Assembly: GCA_013697705.1 (NCBI GenBank)
Contig: JACCWJ010000021.1
Coordinates: 62,001-126,000 of the forward strand
Length of the DNA stretch: 64,000 nucleotides
Direction of reading: 5' to 3'
Source of the DNA: Gammaproteobacteria bacterium
GTDB taxonomy: Bacteria; Pseudomonadota; Gammaproteobacteria; UBA6002
A program made the position numbers and the translations under genes. Shown one piece after another: positions 1-10,802 of this stretch. Positions within the stretch are counted from its first letter, which is position 1. Every line of letters starts with the position of its first letter. Below the pieces are notes generated by a model that had not been told where the DNA came from, made no database searches, and saw only the letters and a list, made by a program, of their open reading frames with translations.

Positions 1-996
1 GCTAAGTTTAAAGAAGCTAAAGAAGCCTATGAAATTCTATCGGACAGTCGTAAACGATCAGCCTATGATCAATTTGGTCATGCTGGAGTGGATCCAAGCA
101 TGGGTGGCGGGCCACAAGGCTTTGATATCGGTGATATATTCGGTGATATAAGTGATATATTCGGAGATATTTTTGGCGGTGGTGGTGGTCGAGGGCGGAG
201 TCAGCGAGGTTCAGATTTAATCTATAATCTAGAGCTTTCACTGGAAGAAGCAGTCCACGGCAAGGCAGTAGAGATTCGTGTTCCAACATTAGTCGGATGT
301 AATGAATGTCAGGGTTCAGGCGCCAAGAAAGGATCCGGCCCAGTTACCTGTAAGTCTTGTAATGGAATTGGACAAATTCGTGTCCAACATGGCTTTTTTA
401 CTGTCCAACAGACTTGCCCTACTTGCCATGGCAAAGGGAAAACAATTGAAAATCCATGCCCTAATTGTCGGGGACAAGGCCGCACTCAGCAACATAAAAC
501 ACTTTCAGTAAAAATACCTCCAGGGGTTGATACAGGCGATCGCATTCGGCTTTCGGGTGAAGGAGAAGCAGGGGGTCACGGAGCGCCTGCGGGTGATTTA
601 TATGTGCAAGTACATCTTAAAACCCACGCTATTTTTGTGCGGGAAGGTGCAGATTTACATTGTGAAGTTCCTATTAATTTCGTAGCCGCTGCGTTAGGCG
701 GAGAATTAGAAGTACCTACCCTAGACGGTAAAGTGATGTTAAAGATTCCTGCTGAAACACAAAGTGGCAAGTTATTTCGACTGCGGGGTAAGGGTGTTAA
801 TTCTCCTAGAACAGGCCGTGCGGGTGATTTATTTTGTAAAGTTATGGTTGAGACCCCAGTTAACTTGTCCCACGAACAAAAAGAATTGTTACAGCAATTC
901 TCGGATTCATTGAGTAAGGAGGGGGGGAAGCATAGTCCTCGTTCCAAAAGCTGGTTTGAAGGCGTAAAACGATTTTTCGATGGTATAACTTCTTAG
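1..996 (+). CDS. dnaJ: Chaperone protein DnaJ (5' end missing)
   Basis: This is the co-chaperone that delivers unfolded clients to DnaK and stimulates its ATPase in the cytosol. The reading frame is open from base 1, so the start codon lies outside the window. The first ~25 residues are the end of the J domain (helices III/IV, ending [11 protein letters not shown]); the HPD motif is not included. A Gly/Phe-rich linker follows ([10 protein letters not shown]...). Next come four CxxCxGxG zinc-binding motifs ([32 protein letters not shown]), and then the two beta-barrel client-binding domains. The stop codon at 994-996 overlaps the stop of the convergent minus-strand gene. In Pseudomonas the next gene is dapB and then carA; here dapB is absent and two unknown genes follow. 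Identity is certain; only the N-terminus is unseen. Confidence 0.97.
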   Translation, partial: AKFKEAKEAYEILSDSRKRSAYDQFGHAGVDPSMGGGPQGFDIGDIFGDISDIFGDIFGGGGGRGRSQRGSDLIYNLELSLEEAVHGKAVEIRVPTLVGCNECQGSGAKKGSGPVTCKSCNGIGQIRVQHGFFTVQQTCPTCHGKGKTIENPCPNCRGQGRTQQHKTLSVKIPPGVDTGDRIRLSGEGEAGGHGAPAGDLYVQVHLKTHAIFVREGADLHCEVPINFVAAALGGELEVPTLDGKVMLKIPAETQSGKLFRLRGKGVNSPRTGRAGDLFCKVMVETPVNLSHEQKELLQQFSDSLSKEGGKHSPRSKSWFEGVKRFFDGITS

Positions 997-3635
997 GCGA
1001 CTGGGCCGCGCCCCAAATTATGGGTTGCATGATCAGCAAAATAACTAAAAGCATCGACTGTTTTTTGGGCTGCATTAATTAGCGTTTTAACTTTCCCAGT
1101 TTCAAGCAGGTGCTCTTGCTGCAGCGTAGCTATTTCGGCTTCATATTGTGAGGCTAGCTTAGGGATGCTTCCTTCTTCGATACTTTTCTTCAGGTCATTA
1201 AGACAAACCATTAACTCTATAATTTTTGCGTTTTGAATATATTTTGGATGTGCAATAATATATTTTTCACACATTAAATTATTTGTAAGTTCCCTCAAAT
1301 ATTCTTCAATCATCTCCAGTTTTTCAGAATCAGAACCAGAGGTAAATTCATGCAAGCTAAGCAGCACTACTATTTCCTGTTTGGCTAATATTTGCATATG
1401 TAAAGCTGCAAGATAGTTATGGCATCCAGATTTTAATGTAGCGTTATCATTTTTTGCATCAAGTAGCATTTTGCTCACTTTATTAAGAGCTAAAGGTTCA
1501 TCAGGATTGAAATCGCTGGGTACATTACAATCCTTTATAAGTTGTTTATATGCAGTTAAAAATAGTTGTTTTGTAATAATGATATATTCTTTCAGCGACA
1601 ACGTAGCTAATTCCTCTTTTAAAAGCTCACCTAAATCTTGGTCGCACCATATTAATTCATTAATTTCCTTGAGACAGGCCTTAATTTCTTCAGCAGTCTT
1701 GGGTGCCGATGAATCTATATTCTTAATTTTGGTGCGAATAGAATTGCTTAAAGAAAATAGGTTGTCTAATTTTGTCCCATCCTCCTCTTTAGTAAAAGTG
1801 AGGGTAACGGGACATTTTTCCCGATATTGCGCTAAAAGTGTCTTTTCTTTATTTTTCAAATTAGGTAAAACAGATCTATTAAAGAATTTGTGTTGTTCGA
1901 GTGCAGCTTGCAATTCTGGTCTGAACATTGTAACGGAAAAAAGATTTTGATGTAGCTGCAATGAAAAAGGATTGAGAATTTTGCCTGAAGGTTCACAGCC
2001 ATTTTTGGGGTCCGGTGCTTTTTTCGGTCGTAGGTTGGCATGCATAATGGTTTGCAGTAGGGGCATCGTCGTTGGTCTTAATAAATCGGCTTTAAATTTC
2101 AATGTGGCAGCATAATCAATTTTTTGTTTAAGAATCTTTTTTAGAGCATTCAATTTGGATTTATGGCGCGAGTAAAAAGGAATTTTTTGAATTTGCTTAT
2201 TAATAAATGCTCTAGTCACCTTACTTGATGGAGATTTAGGGTGTTCGCCTGGCTTTAGCTGCCCCAGGTGGGTTTCGGAATTAACCGTGACATCATATTT
2301 ATAACTACAATGTTGCACATAGTTTTTAACTATTTCCAAATGAGCTATTTTCTCGCGAAAAGGAGGGAATATTGCAATGAATCGTTTATTCGCTTTCTGT
2401 CTCTTTGCAATTTCATTATCTATTAAAGTAATGAAATCATCATACGTGAGCACATTTTTTTCAAAAGGGATTGAATATTTCTGCACAAGTTTGGTAACAG
2501 TGATGCCAGTAATAGCGGCTAAAATAATTGTCTCTTCGTCGCTGATAGTATATTTGATTTTGCTCACCTGATGTTTGAAAGCGGCTTGGTCTTCTAGGCT
2601 ACGCCTCTCTATAGGGACACCAGAATTGATAGAACGTGCCAGTTTTTGTAATTCACCCAAGGCAGTACTAGATTTGTGAGTTTTTGAGCTCAGTTGTTCA
2701 AGGTATTCCAGAACAGGAATTTCCGCTGCAATTTCGAAGGCAGCACCGTTAACCGAATCAATAAATGTCTGATCTTGCTGTAATATTTGTTGTAATAAAT
2801 GATATTCATTATTTTCCGGAGAGTTATGGGCAGAAAGTTCTTCTAATAAATTGTTTGGTTCAAATCCAATGCCGTAGAATGTTTCTAATGCAGCTAGAAC
2901 GTGAGAAATTTCTTCTCTCACTAAAGAGTGAAACGTTTCTGAGTATTCCGCTTTCTCTGGAGGAATCCGATCATTATCAAGGTGGGAAGCGATACTGGTA
3001 ATAAATTGATTGCAGACAGTTTTAGCTAATTCATATTTAGAATGGTTGAGACTACCTATTAAACTTTGGGTATATAAATCTGAGAAAAGTAAAAGTTGTT
3101 GCTGTGAAGAAGCAAACTTTTTTTCCGCATCGGGAAGCAATAATTTAAAAATATTCAAAAAAGAGCTTAATTTAACTCTGTCAGCTTCAGTGTAGTTGCG
3201 GGCTGCGCGATAAAAATTACTGATAGCAAATACAAAATCTAACGGAGATTCACCATTATACGCGTGATACTCTTTAGCTGCCAATTCCCAAAGTGTACGG
3301 AAGTTGCTTTTTTCACTAGAGGGCTGTGGATTTTTTAATAGAATATATATTTTTAAAGAGTATGGATTGTCATTGAAATAATCATCGATTGCGTTAAGTA
3401 GGGCAGCAGGTGGTGGTTTTTCGGCGGACCCTATTTCTGAAAAGATAGTTGACCAAACCTTTGCGAAATCACCCCCATCGTTGTTAATTGATAAGCGGAA
3501 GTTATCAAGTATGTCCACGCATTGTTGAGTAACTTCAGCTGAGTTTGAGGGCAACTCAGAGGGATTAGATAGATTAGAAAGGTTTTCTATGATGGAAGTA
3601 AATTGGTTATAAGCTATTTGATGTTTTTCGTTCAT
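993..3635 (-). CDS. Large helical protein of unknown function, paralogue of the next gene
   Basis: An 880-residue protein with no recognised domain. I chose the ATG at 3635 because GAGGGA sits just upstream; the longer frame begins at a TTG (3647) that would lie across this ribosome site. The protein looks mostly alpha-helical, rich in Lys, Glu, Leu and Asn, with no signal peptide or clear membrane segment. It is related to the adjacent 578-residue protein. Both share a central block with a VKYT/IKYT + EET signature (here about residues 365-390, [12 protein letters not shown]), a following 'F/WF...I.HL...Y' block, and a C-terminal block with an (A)A..T...L/Y.ADH.T pattern just before a Gly/Pro-rich end. 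The arrangement suggests tandem duplication and divergence. Large helical proteins like this are often secreted effectors in Legionellales, but nothing in the sequence proves that. The coding assignment is strong. Confidence 0.85.
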   Translation of the reverse strand: MNEKHQIAYNQFTSIIENLSNLSNPSELPSNSAEVTQQCVDILDNFRLSINNDGGDFAKVWSTIFSEIGSAEKPPPAALLNAIDDYFNDNPYSLKIYILLKNPQPSSEKSNFRTLWELAAKEYHAYNGESPLDFVFAISNFYRAARNYTEADRVKLSSFLNIFKLLLPDAEKKFASSQQQLLLFSDLYTQSLIGSLNHSKYELAKTVCNQFITSIASHLDNDRIPPEKAEYSETFHSLVREEISHVLAALETFYGIGFEPNNLLEELSAHNSPENNEYHLLQQILQQDQTFIDSVNGAAFEIAAEIPVLEYLEQLSSKTHKSSTALGELQKLARSINSGVPIERRSLEDQAAFKHQVSKIKYTISDEETIILAAITGITVTKLVQKYSIPFEKNVLTYDDFITLIDNEIAKRQKANKRFIAIFPPFREKIAHLEIVKNYVQHCSYKYDVTVNSETHLGQLKPGEHPKSPSSKVTRAFINKQIQKIPFYSRHKSKLNALKKILKQKIDYAATLKFKADLLRPTTMPLLQTIMHANLRPKKAPDPKNGCEPSGKILNPFSLQLHQNLFSVTMFRPELQAALEQHKFFNRSVLPNLKNKEKTLLAQYREKCPVTLTFTKEEDGTKLDNLFSLSNSIRTKIKNIDSSAPKTAEEIKACLKEINELIWCDQDLGELLKEELATLSLKEYIIITKQLFLTAYKQLIKDCNVPSDFNPDEPLALNKVSKMLLDAKNDNATLKSGCHNYLAALHMQILAKQEIVVLLSLHEFTSGSDSEKLEMIEEYLRELTNNLMCEKYIIAHPKYIQNAKIIELMVCLNDLKKSIEEGSIPKLASQYEAEIATLQQEHLLETGKVKTLINAAQKTVDAFSYFADHATHNLGRGPVA

Positions 3636-3679
3636 AGTGTCCCTCAATTCCTATAGACAAATAGGTTGCATTGCGCGAT

Positions 3680-5416
3680 CTAGTTTTTGGGTCCCACTGG
3701 ACCAAATTTTGAAGTTGGATGATCTGCAAGATGCACTAAACTCCTCGTTGTATCTCTGGCGGCGTCAACGATATTTTTCGCGCGCCCCTCATCAAAAGCC
3801 TGTATTTTTGTTAACTTAACCTTCTCTTCACTTAATTCAGTTTTAAGCTTATTAATGATCTCATTACTAGCGGTTGGGTCTGCTTTTATCCGCTCTAAAG
3901 TGCTCTGCAACCTAACCAGTACTTGATCATATTTTTTTAGGTTGAGGAATTCTGGCGTTAAAGCTTGCTTATCAGAGATAGAAATTAATGGCTTGGGATC
4001 GCAGCCGGCCGTAACTTCGCTGATAGCCTTACCCAATAGGTCAACAAGAGAGAGGACATTGTTGTCTATCGATAATTGTTTAGCGATCTTTTCTAGAATG
4101 GATGTGCAGAGATCATTTGCCTGGATAGATGCTAATATGCATCTTTTAAAAACAGGCGCGTATTTAACCACCGCTTTTTTAGCCGCTTTAATATTGGTGA
4201 TCATTGTAGCCACTTTTTGAAGGGCCTTGGTTTCAGATCGATTGAAACCCTCCCTCTCAAATTCATCGACTTTAAAATTTGCTAAGTTGGTCGCTGTAAT
4301 TAATTGTTGGCAAGCTTGCTTAGTTTTAATTTGATGAAAATCTAAAAGTACTTGCAAGGTTAAATCAGTGTAGGCGGTGTCAACATTGTCTAGCTGCTCA
4401 CGTAGTGTCGCAAGTTCGGTTTTGAGTGCCTCACTGGTACCTGGTGGCTTTGAGTTAAGTTTGGCAAGTTTTTTTGTCTTTAAGCATATCGTTTCTGATA
4501 ATTGCGTTAATGACTGCCCTTCTAACAATTCAAAGTTGGTAACTTCCTTGGAAACCACACAATCCCCAACAACTTCATTAAATCTTTCAACGTTTTGAAT
4601 GAATTGTGGTTGAAAGAAACGGGGTAAAGGCAACCCCTCGGAATTGCCAGCCGCTTTTTCAGGAGAGGTTAAATTTTTAGTAATGAGAGTGTCTAGCTGT
4701 AGTTTATACGCTGCTCCCGATAAGCCCTGTTCATGCTTCAAATTGGAAATGATAGCTCTTTTTTGGGTAAATAGAGCATTCAGTTTTTTTAGAGAACGGT
4801 TAGTGCTGATTAAACCCGAAAAGTATCCAGTCATATTTGAGAAGCGCTTTCTAAATTCTAGACTGCTGTTTTCATCTTTTTTATTACGGTATAAACCGTT
4901 CGCCAGACGTTCCTCAGGATTTTTTAATCCTTTAGTATTTTCTTCGTGGAAGTGGAGGTATTCAAGCGCTAAATTCAAATGACTAATTCTTTTAGGCCAA
5001 ATGTGTTTGCGAAACCAGTGTGTGCTGTTTTGAAGGTCTCGCTGAAGAATGATTTCATTTATTTGATCCTTAGCGTCCTTATAGGAAGTGCCACCTTTAC
5101 TACCAATTTGGGTAAAATCTAAACCGGTGATTTTATTTAATACTCTGGTTTCCTCTATAGAAAGCGTGTACTTAACCCGAGCAGCCTGATATTTGAAATT
5201 GGAGTAACTTTCTAAACCACTTTCTAAATTGAAAGGCTTAGGAAGATCCTGAGCTAGCCTTTTAAGATCCTCAATATTCTGTGCTCTTAAACTTGGGGTA
5301 GGGACAGTTTCCTTCAATTTTTGTAAAGCTTGGGCAGCTTCGTCTGCATCGAAGTATTTTTGCAAAACCTCACCAGGAGCCGCAGCATCCGCTCTTACTT
5401 CATCTTCTTTTTGCAT
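3680..5416 (-). CDS. Helical protein of unknown function, paralogue of the downstream gene
   Basis: A 578-residue, mainly helical protein with no recognised enzyme motif, signal peptide or membrane span. The ATG at 5416 has GAAGGGC upstream at suitable spacing. About residues 75-100 carry RVKYTLSIEETRVLNKITG, which aligns with [19 protein letters not shown] of the neighbouring 880-residue protein. Its last ~35 residues (AARDTT...HLADHPTSKFG) match that protein's end (AAQKTV...[11 protein letters not shown]). It is therefore a shorter member of the same family, lacking about 300 N-terminal residues of the larger one. It lies 44 bases upstream of that gene on the same strand, so the two may be co-transcribed. 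Function unknown; a host-directed or effector-like role is only an inference from family size, composition and context. Confidence 0.85.
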   Translation of the reverse strand: MQKEDEVRADAAAPGEVLQKYFDADEAAQALQKLKETVPTPSLRAQNIEDLKRLAQDLPKPFNLESGLESYSNFKYQAARVKYTLSIEETRVLNKITGLDFTQIGSKGGTSYKDAKDQINEIILQRDLQNSTHWFRKHIWPKRISHLNLALEYLHFHEENTKGLKNPEERLANGLYRNKKDENSSLEFRKRFSNMTGYFSGLISTNRSLKKLNALFTQKRAIISNLKHEQGLSGAAYKLQLDTLITKNLTSPEKAAGNSEGLPLPRFFQPQFIQNVERFNEVVGDCVVSKEVTNFELLEGQSLTQLSETICLKTKKLAKLNSKPPGTSEALKTELATLREQLDNVDTAYTDLTLQVLLDFHQIKTKQACQQLITATNLANFKVDEFEREGFNRSETKALQKVATMITNIKAAKKAVVKYAPVFKRCILASIQANDLCTSILEKIAKQLSIDNNVLSLVDLLGKAISEVTAGCDPKPLISISDKQALTPEFLNLKKYDQVLVRLQSTLERIKADPTASNEIINKLKTELSEEKVKLTKIQAFDEGRAKNIVDAARDTTRSLVHLADHPTSKFGPVGPKN

Positions 5417-5509
5417 ATATTGCCCTTCATAATGAGTGATCTAGAGAGTAATCATACCTTCAATTAATTAGGGAAATATTAAGGGCTGTGCTAGCAATGG
5501 GAGGAAAGC

Positions 5510-5660
5510 ATGGCAACCGCATCAAAAACACCCGTGACAAACATTTGAGGCTTGAATTTCCCTGGATTTCGCTACGCTACATCCAGGATACTTGGGGGTG
5601 TTGTAGCCTGGATGTAGCGTAGCGAAATCCAGGGCTTATTCAGTTTGATGCGGTTGCCAT
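5510..5660. repeat. Nested inverted-repeat element (MITE-like)
   Basis: Perfect 17-base terminal inverted repeats (ATGGCAACCGCATCAAA at 5510-5526 and its complement at 5644-5660) enclose a second perfect inverted repeat of 28 bases (5560-5587 and 5607-5634, loop 19). The outer arms are flanked by an imperfect direct repeat, GGGAGGAAAGC at 5499-5509 and GGGAGGAAGC at 5662-5671, resembling a target-site duplication. No open frame lies inside. The inner arm resembles the sequence at 59604-59635. The whole looks like a small non-autonomous mobile element or a REP-type sequence. Confidence 0.75.
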
Positions 5661-5752
5661 GGGGAGGAAGCTTTCCATAATAAGAACCCGGAACAGAGTA
5701 GGCACTTGTATTGGGGAGTCTTTAGAAATTTTTAACGGAAAGGCTAGGAGAG

Positions 5753-5774
5753 GAAGGGAAGAGAACTTCCCTTC
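5753..5774 (-). terminator. Hairpin downstream of the small secreted protein gene
   Basis: A perfect 9-bp stem (GAAGGGAAG/CTTCCCTTC, loop AGAA) begins 12 bases past the stop codon of the minus-strand gene. It has no clear U-tract on that strand, so terminator function is only plausible. The stop codon itself sits in the centre of a 14-base palindrome (AACTCTTAAGAGTT, 5781-5794). Confidence 0.35.
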
Positions 5775-5785
5775 TTACATAACTC

Positions 5786-6181
5786 TTAAGAGTTTTGGTT
5801 AGAAGCTGGGCTTTGTGCTTCTTGAGCTTGAGGAGCCATTGCATTGTTGTCTGCGCTAGCTTGTTGAGCTTGATCAGCATTCATAGCGTCGTTTTTAGCT
5901 TGCTTGTTATTTGCTTTTTTATGAGCGGTTTTGCATTTGCATTTGCATTTTTGGTTTTTGTGGTAAATGGTTTTGGTTTTTTCACCATTCATGTCGCTTT
6001 GAGCTTTTTCGTTGCTCGCTGCTAATTGTTGATTTTCATTAGCTGCGTTAACTTGTTGTTGACCTTGCATTTGCGCATTTTGATCAGCAGCCATTGGTGC
6101 ATTTTGGTTTTCAGCAGCAAAAGCTGGGAAAGCGAGTAAGCCTGATAATAAAACTGGGGCTAATGCTTTGATGAATTTCAT
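5786..6181 (-). CDS. Small secreted Gln/Asn/Ala-rich protein with a Cys-Lys cluster
   Basis: A 131-residue protein of unknown function. Residues 1-22 form a classical Sec signal peptide (MKFIK, then a hydrophobic core) with a likely cut after AFA (AFA|AEN). The mature part is low-complexity, rich in Gln, Asn, Ala, Met and Ser. It is interrupted near residue 80 by KCKCKCK followed by a Lys/Asn stretch (KKANNKQAKN). The alternating Cys-Lys cluster could bind metal or form disulfides in the periplasm; this is inference. The start is supported by GGAGA about six bases upstream. Because the composition is so biased, homology searching would be weak, and I recognise no family. The coding call rests on the signal peptide, the ribosome site and the isolated position of the frame. 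Confidence 0.75.
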   Translation of the reverse strand: MKFIKALAPVLLSGLLAFPAFAAENQNAPMAADQNAQMQGQQQVNAANENQQLAASNEKAQSDMNGEKTKTIYHKNQKCKCKCKTAHKKANNKQAKNDAMNADQAQQASADNNAMAPQAQEAQSPASNQNS

Positions 6182-6281
6182 AGAGATTCTCCGTATTGTT
6201 TATCAATTGCTATTCCTCTCAGCCATTTGAGAGCGGAACGTATAATACACTCGTTTTCCCAATTTATAAATAAGTTTTTTA

Positions 6282-6392
6282 GGCTGGATGCTAGAATTTA
6301 GACCATATTTTGAAAAACTTACGTGCTTTACGTAGAGCGTTGGTAACAAAAGTAGACTTTTGATATTAAAACCGTAAAATGTGCTTCCAGCC
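6282..6392 (+). promoter_or_regulatory. Hairpin-rich leader of carAB
   Basis: The 256-base gap before carA contains an outer inverted repeat (GGCTGG at 6282-6287 with CCAGCC at 6387-6392). Inside it are a 7-bp perfect hairpin CAAAAGT-AG-ACTTTTG (6347-6362) and a weaker TACGT/ACGTA pair (6320-6334). These could form a structured leader controlling carAB, whose family is commonly pyrimidine- and arginine-regulated. No PurR, ArgR or PyrR site was recognised and the promoter is not clear. Confidence 0.35.
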
Positions 6393-6437
6393 CTATAAAA
6401 ATCTTAATAATCTATTTTGACCTATTTCGGAGGTTTT

Positions 6438-7598
6438 TTGAAACAGCCAGCTATTCTTGCGCTCGAAGATGGAAGTGTGTTTGAAGGTATTTCTATCGGC
6501 GCGGAAGGGAAGACGATAGGTGAGGTTGTTTTTAACACGGCGATGACAGGGTATCAGGAAATTCTGACGGATCCTTCTTATGCGAAACAACTGGTCACAT
6601 TGACCTACCCTCATATAGGGAATGTAGGCGTTAACCCTGAAGATCAAGAATCTGATCACGTGTGGGCCGCAGGTCTTATCATTCGCGACCTATCTCTTCA
6701 GGTGAGTAATTGGCGCTCTGAGATGTCCCTAGATAATTATTTAAAGGAAAATAATGTTATAGCCATCGCTGAAATTGATACCCGTAAATTGACAAGAATT
6801 TTGCGTGAAAAAGGGGCGTTGAATGGCTGTATTATGGCGGGTAAAGAGGCTAATAGTGACGAGGCTTTAAAATTAGCCAATGCGTTCCCAGGCTTGAAAG
6901 GAGTAGACCTCGCAAAAGAAGTCACCACCAAAAAAACCTATTCCTGGACAGAAGGAAGTTGGAGCTGGCCTGAGGGATATAGAAAATATGCTACTGAAGA
7001 TTTGCCTTGGCATATTGTGGTATACGATTTTGGTGTGAAAAGAAACATTTTACGCTTACTTGTTGATAGAGGCTGTAGATTAACAGTGGTTCCCGCTACG
7101 ACCCCGATGGAAACCGTCTTAAACTTGAATCCAGACGGGATTTTCTTATCTAATGGTCCTGGCGACCCAGCGGCTTGTCATTATGCTATTCAGGCAATCC
7201 AAGTCCTCCAAGCTACCGATGATATTCCCTTGTTTGGAATTTGTCTTGGGCACCAGTTATTAGCGCTTGGATGTGGGGCGAAGACAGTAAAAATGAAGTT
7301 TGGTCATCATGGAGCCAATCATCCAGTTTTTAACGAACAAACTAAGCAAGTCTTTATTACTAGTCAAAATCATGGTTTTACAGTAGACGAGCAAACCTTG
7401 CCCTCTCACCTGAAAGTCATTAATCGATCACTTTTTGATGGATCCTTGCAGGGAATTCAACATACTCAAAAACCTTGGTTTGGATTTCAGGGTCATCCAG
7501 AAGCCAGTCCAGGTCCTCACGATGTGCAAAATCTATTTAATCAGTTTGTTGAATTGATTAAAAATCATAATAGAGCGAGTTATGCCGAAACGAAATGA
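6438..7598 (+). CDS. carA: Carbamoyl-phosphate synthase small subunit
   Basis: This is the glutaminase subunit of carbamoyl-phosphate synthase. It releases ammonia from glutamine and passes it to CarB for pyrimidine and arginine synthesis. I set the start at the TTG at 6438 because GGAGG (6429-6433) precedes it and the resulting 386-residue protein keeps E. coli numbering exactly: nucleophile Cys269 (GICLGHQ), His353 and Glu355 (GHPEAS). A longer frame from TTG 6417 would place the ribosome site inside the gene. The N-terminal domain opens with LALEDGSVF and has the conserved [16 protein letters not shown] block. It overlaps carB by 17 bases, so the two are translationally linked. A TTG start may lower expression relative to carB. 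Identity is certain. Confidence 0.98.
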   Translation: MKQPAILALEDGSVFEGISIGAEGKTIGEVVFNTAMTGYQEILTDPSYAKQLVTLTYPHIGNVGVNPEDQESDHVWAAGLIIRDLSLQVSNWRSEMSLDNYLKENNVIAIAEIDTRKLTRILREKGALNGCIMAGKEANSDEALKLANAFPGLKGVDLAKEVTTKKTYSWTEGSWSWPEGYRKYATEDLPWHIVVYDFGVKRNILRLLVDRGCRLTVVPATTPMETVLNLNPDGIFLSNGPGDPAACHYAIQAIQVLQATDDIPLFGICLGHQLLALGCGAKTVKMKFGHHGANHPVFNEQTKQVFITSQNHGFTVDEQTLPSHLKVINRSLFDGSLQGIQHTQKPWFGFQGHPEASPGPHDVQNLFNQFVELIKNHNRASYAETK

Positions 7599-10500
7599 TA
7601 TTAAAAGTATTTTAATTATTGGCGCAGGCCCCATTGTAATCGGGCAGGCCAGTGAATTTGACTATTCTGGTGCTCAAGCTTGTAAAGCGCTGAAAGAAGA
7701 GGGTTATCGCGTCATATTAGTGAATTCGAATCCCGCAACGATCATGACCGATCCTGAGCTTGCTGATGCCACCTATATTGAACCTGTGAATTGGGAGGTG
7801 ATCGCTAAAATCATTGAAAAAGAACGCCCGGATGCATTGTTGCCCACCATGGGCGGCCAAACTGCCTTAAATTGTGCATGTGACTTATCAAGGGAAGGGA
7901 TTTTAGAAAAGTACAATGTGAAGATGATTGGTGCAACCCATGAAGCGATTGATAAAGCAGAAAATCGTGAATTATTTCGTGAAGCAATGATTAAGATTGG
8001 TTTAGAAATGCCCCGCTCCGGCCTAGCTCATACCCTTGAAGAAGCCCTTGCTATTGTGGATGACCTCGGATTTCCAGTAATTATTCGCCCTTCTTTTACT
8101 TTGGCGGGTAGTGGGGGCGGTATTGCTTATAATCGTGAAGAGTTTGTCGAGATTTGTGAGCGAGGTTTAGAGCTTTCTCCTACTCATGAGCTTCTGCTCG
8201 ATGAATCCATCATTGGATGGAAAGAATATGAAATGGAAGTTATCAGAGACCATAAAGATAACTGTATTATCGTATGTTCAATTGAAAATATGGATGCAAT
8301 GGGTATCCACACGGGTGATTCAATCACTGTGGCTCCCGCCCAAACACTTACTGATAAAGAATATCAACGCATGCGGAATGCATCGATAGCGGTTTTACGC
8401 GAAATTGGTGTTGACACAGGTGGGTCCAATGTTCAGTTCGCAATCAATCCAAAAGATGGGCGAATGGTGGTCATTGAAATGAATCCCAGAGTTTCACGAT
8501 CCTCCGCTTTATCTTCAAAGGCTACGGGGTTTCCTATCGCGAAAGTGGCCGCTAAACTGGCGGTGGGATATACCTTAGATGAATTAGGCAATGAAATTAC
8601 TAATAATAAAACACCGGCATCATTTGAACCTAGCATTGATTATGTGGTGACTAAGATTCCTCGATTTAATTTTGAAAAATTCCCTAAAACAGATGCTCGA
8701 TTAACCACTCAAATGAAGTCGGTCGGCGAAGTTATGTCAATTGGACGCACTTTCCAAGAATCTTTGCAGAAAGGATTGCGTGGTTTAGAGGTGGGAGTAT
8801 CCGGTTTAGATCCAAAAATTGATCTTACCCGGTCCGATGCTGAAGACATCATTCGTAGAGAATTGAGTATTCCTGGATGGGATCGGATTTGGTATGTCGC
8901 AGACGCATTCCGTTATGGTTTGTCGATTGAAGAAGTGCATAAACTATCATTTATAGACCCCTGGTTCTTAGCACAGATCAAAGACCTTGTTATAACTGAG
9001 CAATCGATCAGTGGCACAAGGCTAACCGATCTTGATAAAGCAGCGATCTACCATCTTAAACGCAAAGGTTTCTCTGACATTCGCTTAGCGACATTATTGG
9101 GCGTAAGTGAACAAGCATTCCGCAACTTCAGGCACGGTCTTAATGTGCATCCCGTATACAAAAGGGTAGATACCTGTGCTGGAGAGTTTGAAACGAATAC
9201 AGCGTATCTCTATTCTACCTATGAGGAAGAGTGTGAAGCCAAGCCTACGGATAAACAAAAAATTATTGTTTTGGGCGGTGGTCCAAACCGTATCGGTCAA
9301 GGCATAGAATTTGATTATTGTTGTGTTCACGCTGTAATGGCTATTCGTGAACTAGGTTTCGAAACCATAATGATTAATTGTAATCCTGAAACTGTTTCAA
9401 CCGATTATGATGTATCTGATCGCCTCTATTTTGAATCCCTTACTTTGGAAGACGTTTTAGAAATTGTTCGTTTGGAAAAGCCGAGGGGAGTAATTGTGCA
9501 ATATGGAGGGCAAACCCCCTTAAAATTAGCGAGATCTCTGGAGGCAGCAGGAGTGCCTATTATTGGCACCAGCTCTGATGCTATTGATCGCGCTGAAGAT
9601 CGTGAACGCTTTCAACAGTTAGTGAACAAGCTTGAGTTGCGTCAACCTCCAAATGGTACCGTGAGAAGCGTAGAAGAAGGTCTTCGTTTAGCGAACGTTT
9701 TTGCCTACCCTCTGGTAGTGAGACCCTCCTATGTTTTAGGTGGGCGGGCAATGGAAGTCGTCTATAACGACAGAGAACTAAGACGTTATATGAATGAATC
9801 GCAAGAGGTATCACCCGATTCACCCTTACTTTTAGATCATTTCTTAGATAATGCTATTGAAGTCGATATTGATGCTATTTCTGATGGTAAAGACATCCTT
9901 ATTGGTGGCGTGATGGAACACATTGAGCAAGCGGGTGTTCATTCAGGAGACTCAGCATGTTGTCTTCCTCCTCACAGCCTTCCTCCCGAAATCCAAGAAA
10001 AGTTACGCTCACAAATGCGTAAAATGGCATTAGAATTAGGTGTGATAGGGTTAATGAATGCCCAGTTCGCTATTCAAGATAATGAAGTTTATATCCTAGA
10101 GGTCAATCCGCGCGCCTCTCGAACGGTACCGTTTGTCGCTAAAGCCATTGGCATTCCGCTAGCTAAAATTGCAGCACGTTGTATGGTGGGTGTTTCACTG
10201 AAAGAACAAAACTGTTTCGAAGAAATTATTCCGACGCATTACGCCGTTAAGCAACCTGTTTTTCCTTTTGCTAAGTTCCCTGGGGTTGATCCTATTTTGG
10301 GTCCAGAAATGCGGTCAACAGGCGAAGTGATGGGTATCGGAAGTTGCTTCGCAGAGGCTTTTGCCAAGGCACAATTAGGGGCTGATAAAGATATACCTAA
10401 AACGGGCACAGCTTTCATCAGCGTCAGAGATGCGGATAAACATCGTGTGATTGATTTAGCGCAAGCGCTTATCGATTTAGGCTTTAAAATCGTGGCGACT

Positions 10501-10791
10501 GAAGGTACCTCCCAAGCACTCAAAAAATTTGGGATTACTTGTGAGTTGGTTTATAAAGTCAATGAAGGCAGGCCCCATATTGTCGACATGATTAAAAATG
10601 ATGAGATTGATTTGATCGTAAATACAACTGAGGGCGAGCAGGCTATTGCGGACTCATTTGCAATAAGGCGAAATGCGGTTCAGCATAAAGTTTGCTACTA
10701 TACAACCATCGCTGGCGGTAAGGCTGCTTGTGCATCACTTCATCATGATGCGTTAAGTAATATCATTCGCCTTCAAGATCTGCACTTTTGA
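7582..10791 (+). CDS. carB: Carbamoyl-phosphate synthase large subunit
   Basis: The 1069-residue synthetase subunit makes carbamoyl phosphate from bicarbonate, ammonia and two ATP in the cytosol. It has the expected tandem architecture: a first ATP-grasp half (opening [24 protein letters not shown]), an oligomerisation segment in the middle, a second ATP-grasp half (opening [19 protein letters not shown]), and a C-terminal MGS-like regulatory domain from about residue 930 ([12 protein letters not shown]...). The length is close to the E. coli enzyme (1073). No key motif is missing. It starts inside the end of carA and ends 11 bases before greA's start, which fits a carA-carB-greA transcript as in Pseudomonas. 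Confidence 0.98.
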   Translation: MPKRNDIKSILIIGAGPIVIGQASEFDYSGAQACKALKEEGYRVILVNSNPATIMTDPELADATYIEPVNWEVIAKIIEKERPDALLPTMGGQTALNCACDLSREGILEKYNVKMIGATHEAIDKAENRELFREAMIKIGLEMPRSGLAHTLEEALAIVDDLGFPVIIRPSFTLAGSGGGIAYNREEFVEICERGLELSPTHELLLDESIIGWKEYEMEVIRDHKDNCIIVCSIENMDAMGIHTGDSITVAPAQTLTDKEYQRMRNASIAVLREIGVDTGGSNVQFAINPKDGRMVVIEMNPRVSRSSALSSKATGFPIAKVAAKLAVGYTLDELGNEITNNKTPASFEPSIDYVVTKIPRFNFEKFPKTDARLTTQMKSVGEVMSIGRTFQESLQKGLRGLEVGVSGLDPKIDLTRSDAEDIIRRELSIPGWDRIWYVADAFRYGLSIEEVHKLSFIDPWFLAQIKDLVITEQSISGTRLTDLDKAAIYHLKRKGFSDIRLATLLGVSEQAFRNFRHGLNVHPVYKRVDTCAGEFETNTAYLYSTYEEECEAKPTDKQKIIVLGGGPNRIGQGIEFDYCCVHAVMAIRELGFETIMINCNPETVSTDYDVSDRLYFESLTLEDVLEIVRLEKPRGVIVQYGGQTPLKLARSLEAAGVPIIGTSSDAIDRAEDRERFQQLVNKLELRQPPNGTVRSVEEGLRLANVFAYPLVVRPSYVLGGRAMEVVYNDRELRRYMNESQEVSPDSPLLLDHFLDNAIEVDIDAISDGKDILIGGVMEHIEQAGVHSGDSACCLPPHSLPPEIQEKLRSQMRKMALELGVIGLMNAQFAIQDNEVYILEVNPRASRTVPFVAKAIGIPLAKIAARCMVGVSLKEQNCFEEIIPTHYAVKQPVFPFAKFPGVDPILGPEMRSTGEVMGIGSCFAEAFAKAQLGADKDIPKTGTAFISVRDADKHRVIDLAQALIDLGFKIVATEGTSQALKKFGITCELVYKVNEGRPHIVDMIKNDEIDLIVNTTEGEQAIADSFAIRRNAVQHKVCYYTTIAGGKAACASLHHDALSNIIRLQDLHF

Positions 10792-10802
10792 TTGGAGTAC
10801 GT

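Larger units (their letters stand above)
5417..5785. other. Intergenic stretch holding a repeat element
   Basis: This 369-base gap has no gene. It holds the nested inverted-repeat element at 5510-5660 and, near the right end, the hairpin at 5753-5774. The remainder shows no coding frame or recognised site. The promoter of the minus-strand paralogue pair should lie at its left end, but I could not pick a convincing -35/-10 pair. Confidence 0.7.

Noticed and set aside
88-996. dnaJ starting at the internal ATG at 88
   Set aside because: The frame is open back to base 1 and encodes the end of the J domain, so the gene is cut by the window edge and does not start at 88.
5795-6025. Plus-strand frame opposite the secreted small protein
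   Set aside because: It is an antisense shadow of a compositionally biased gene; the minus-strand frame has the signal peptide and ribosome site.
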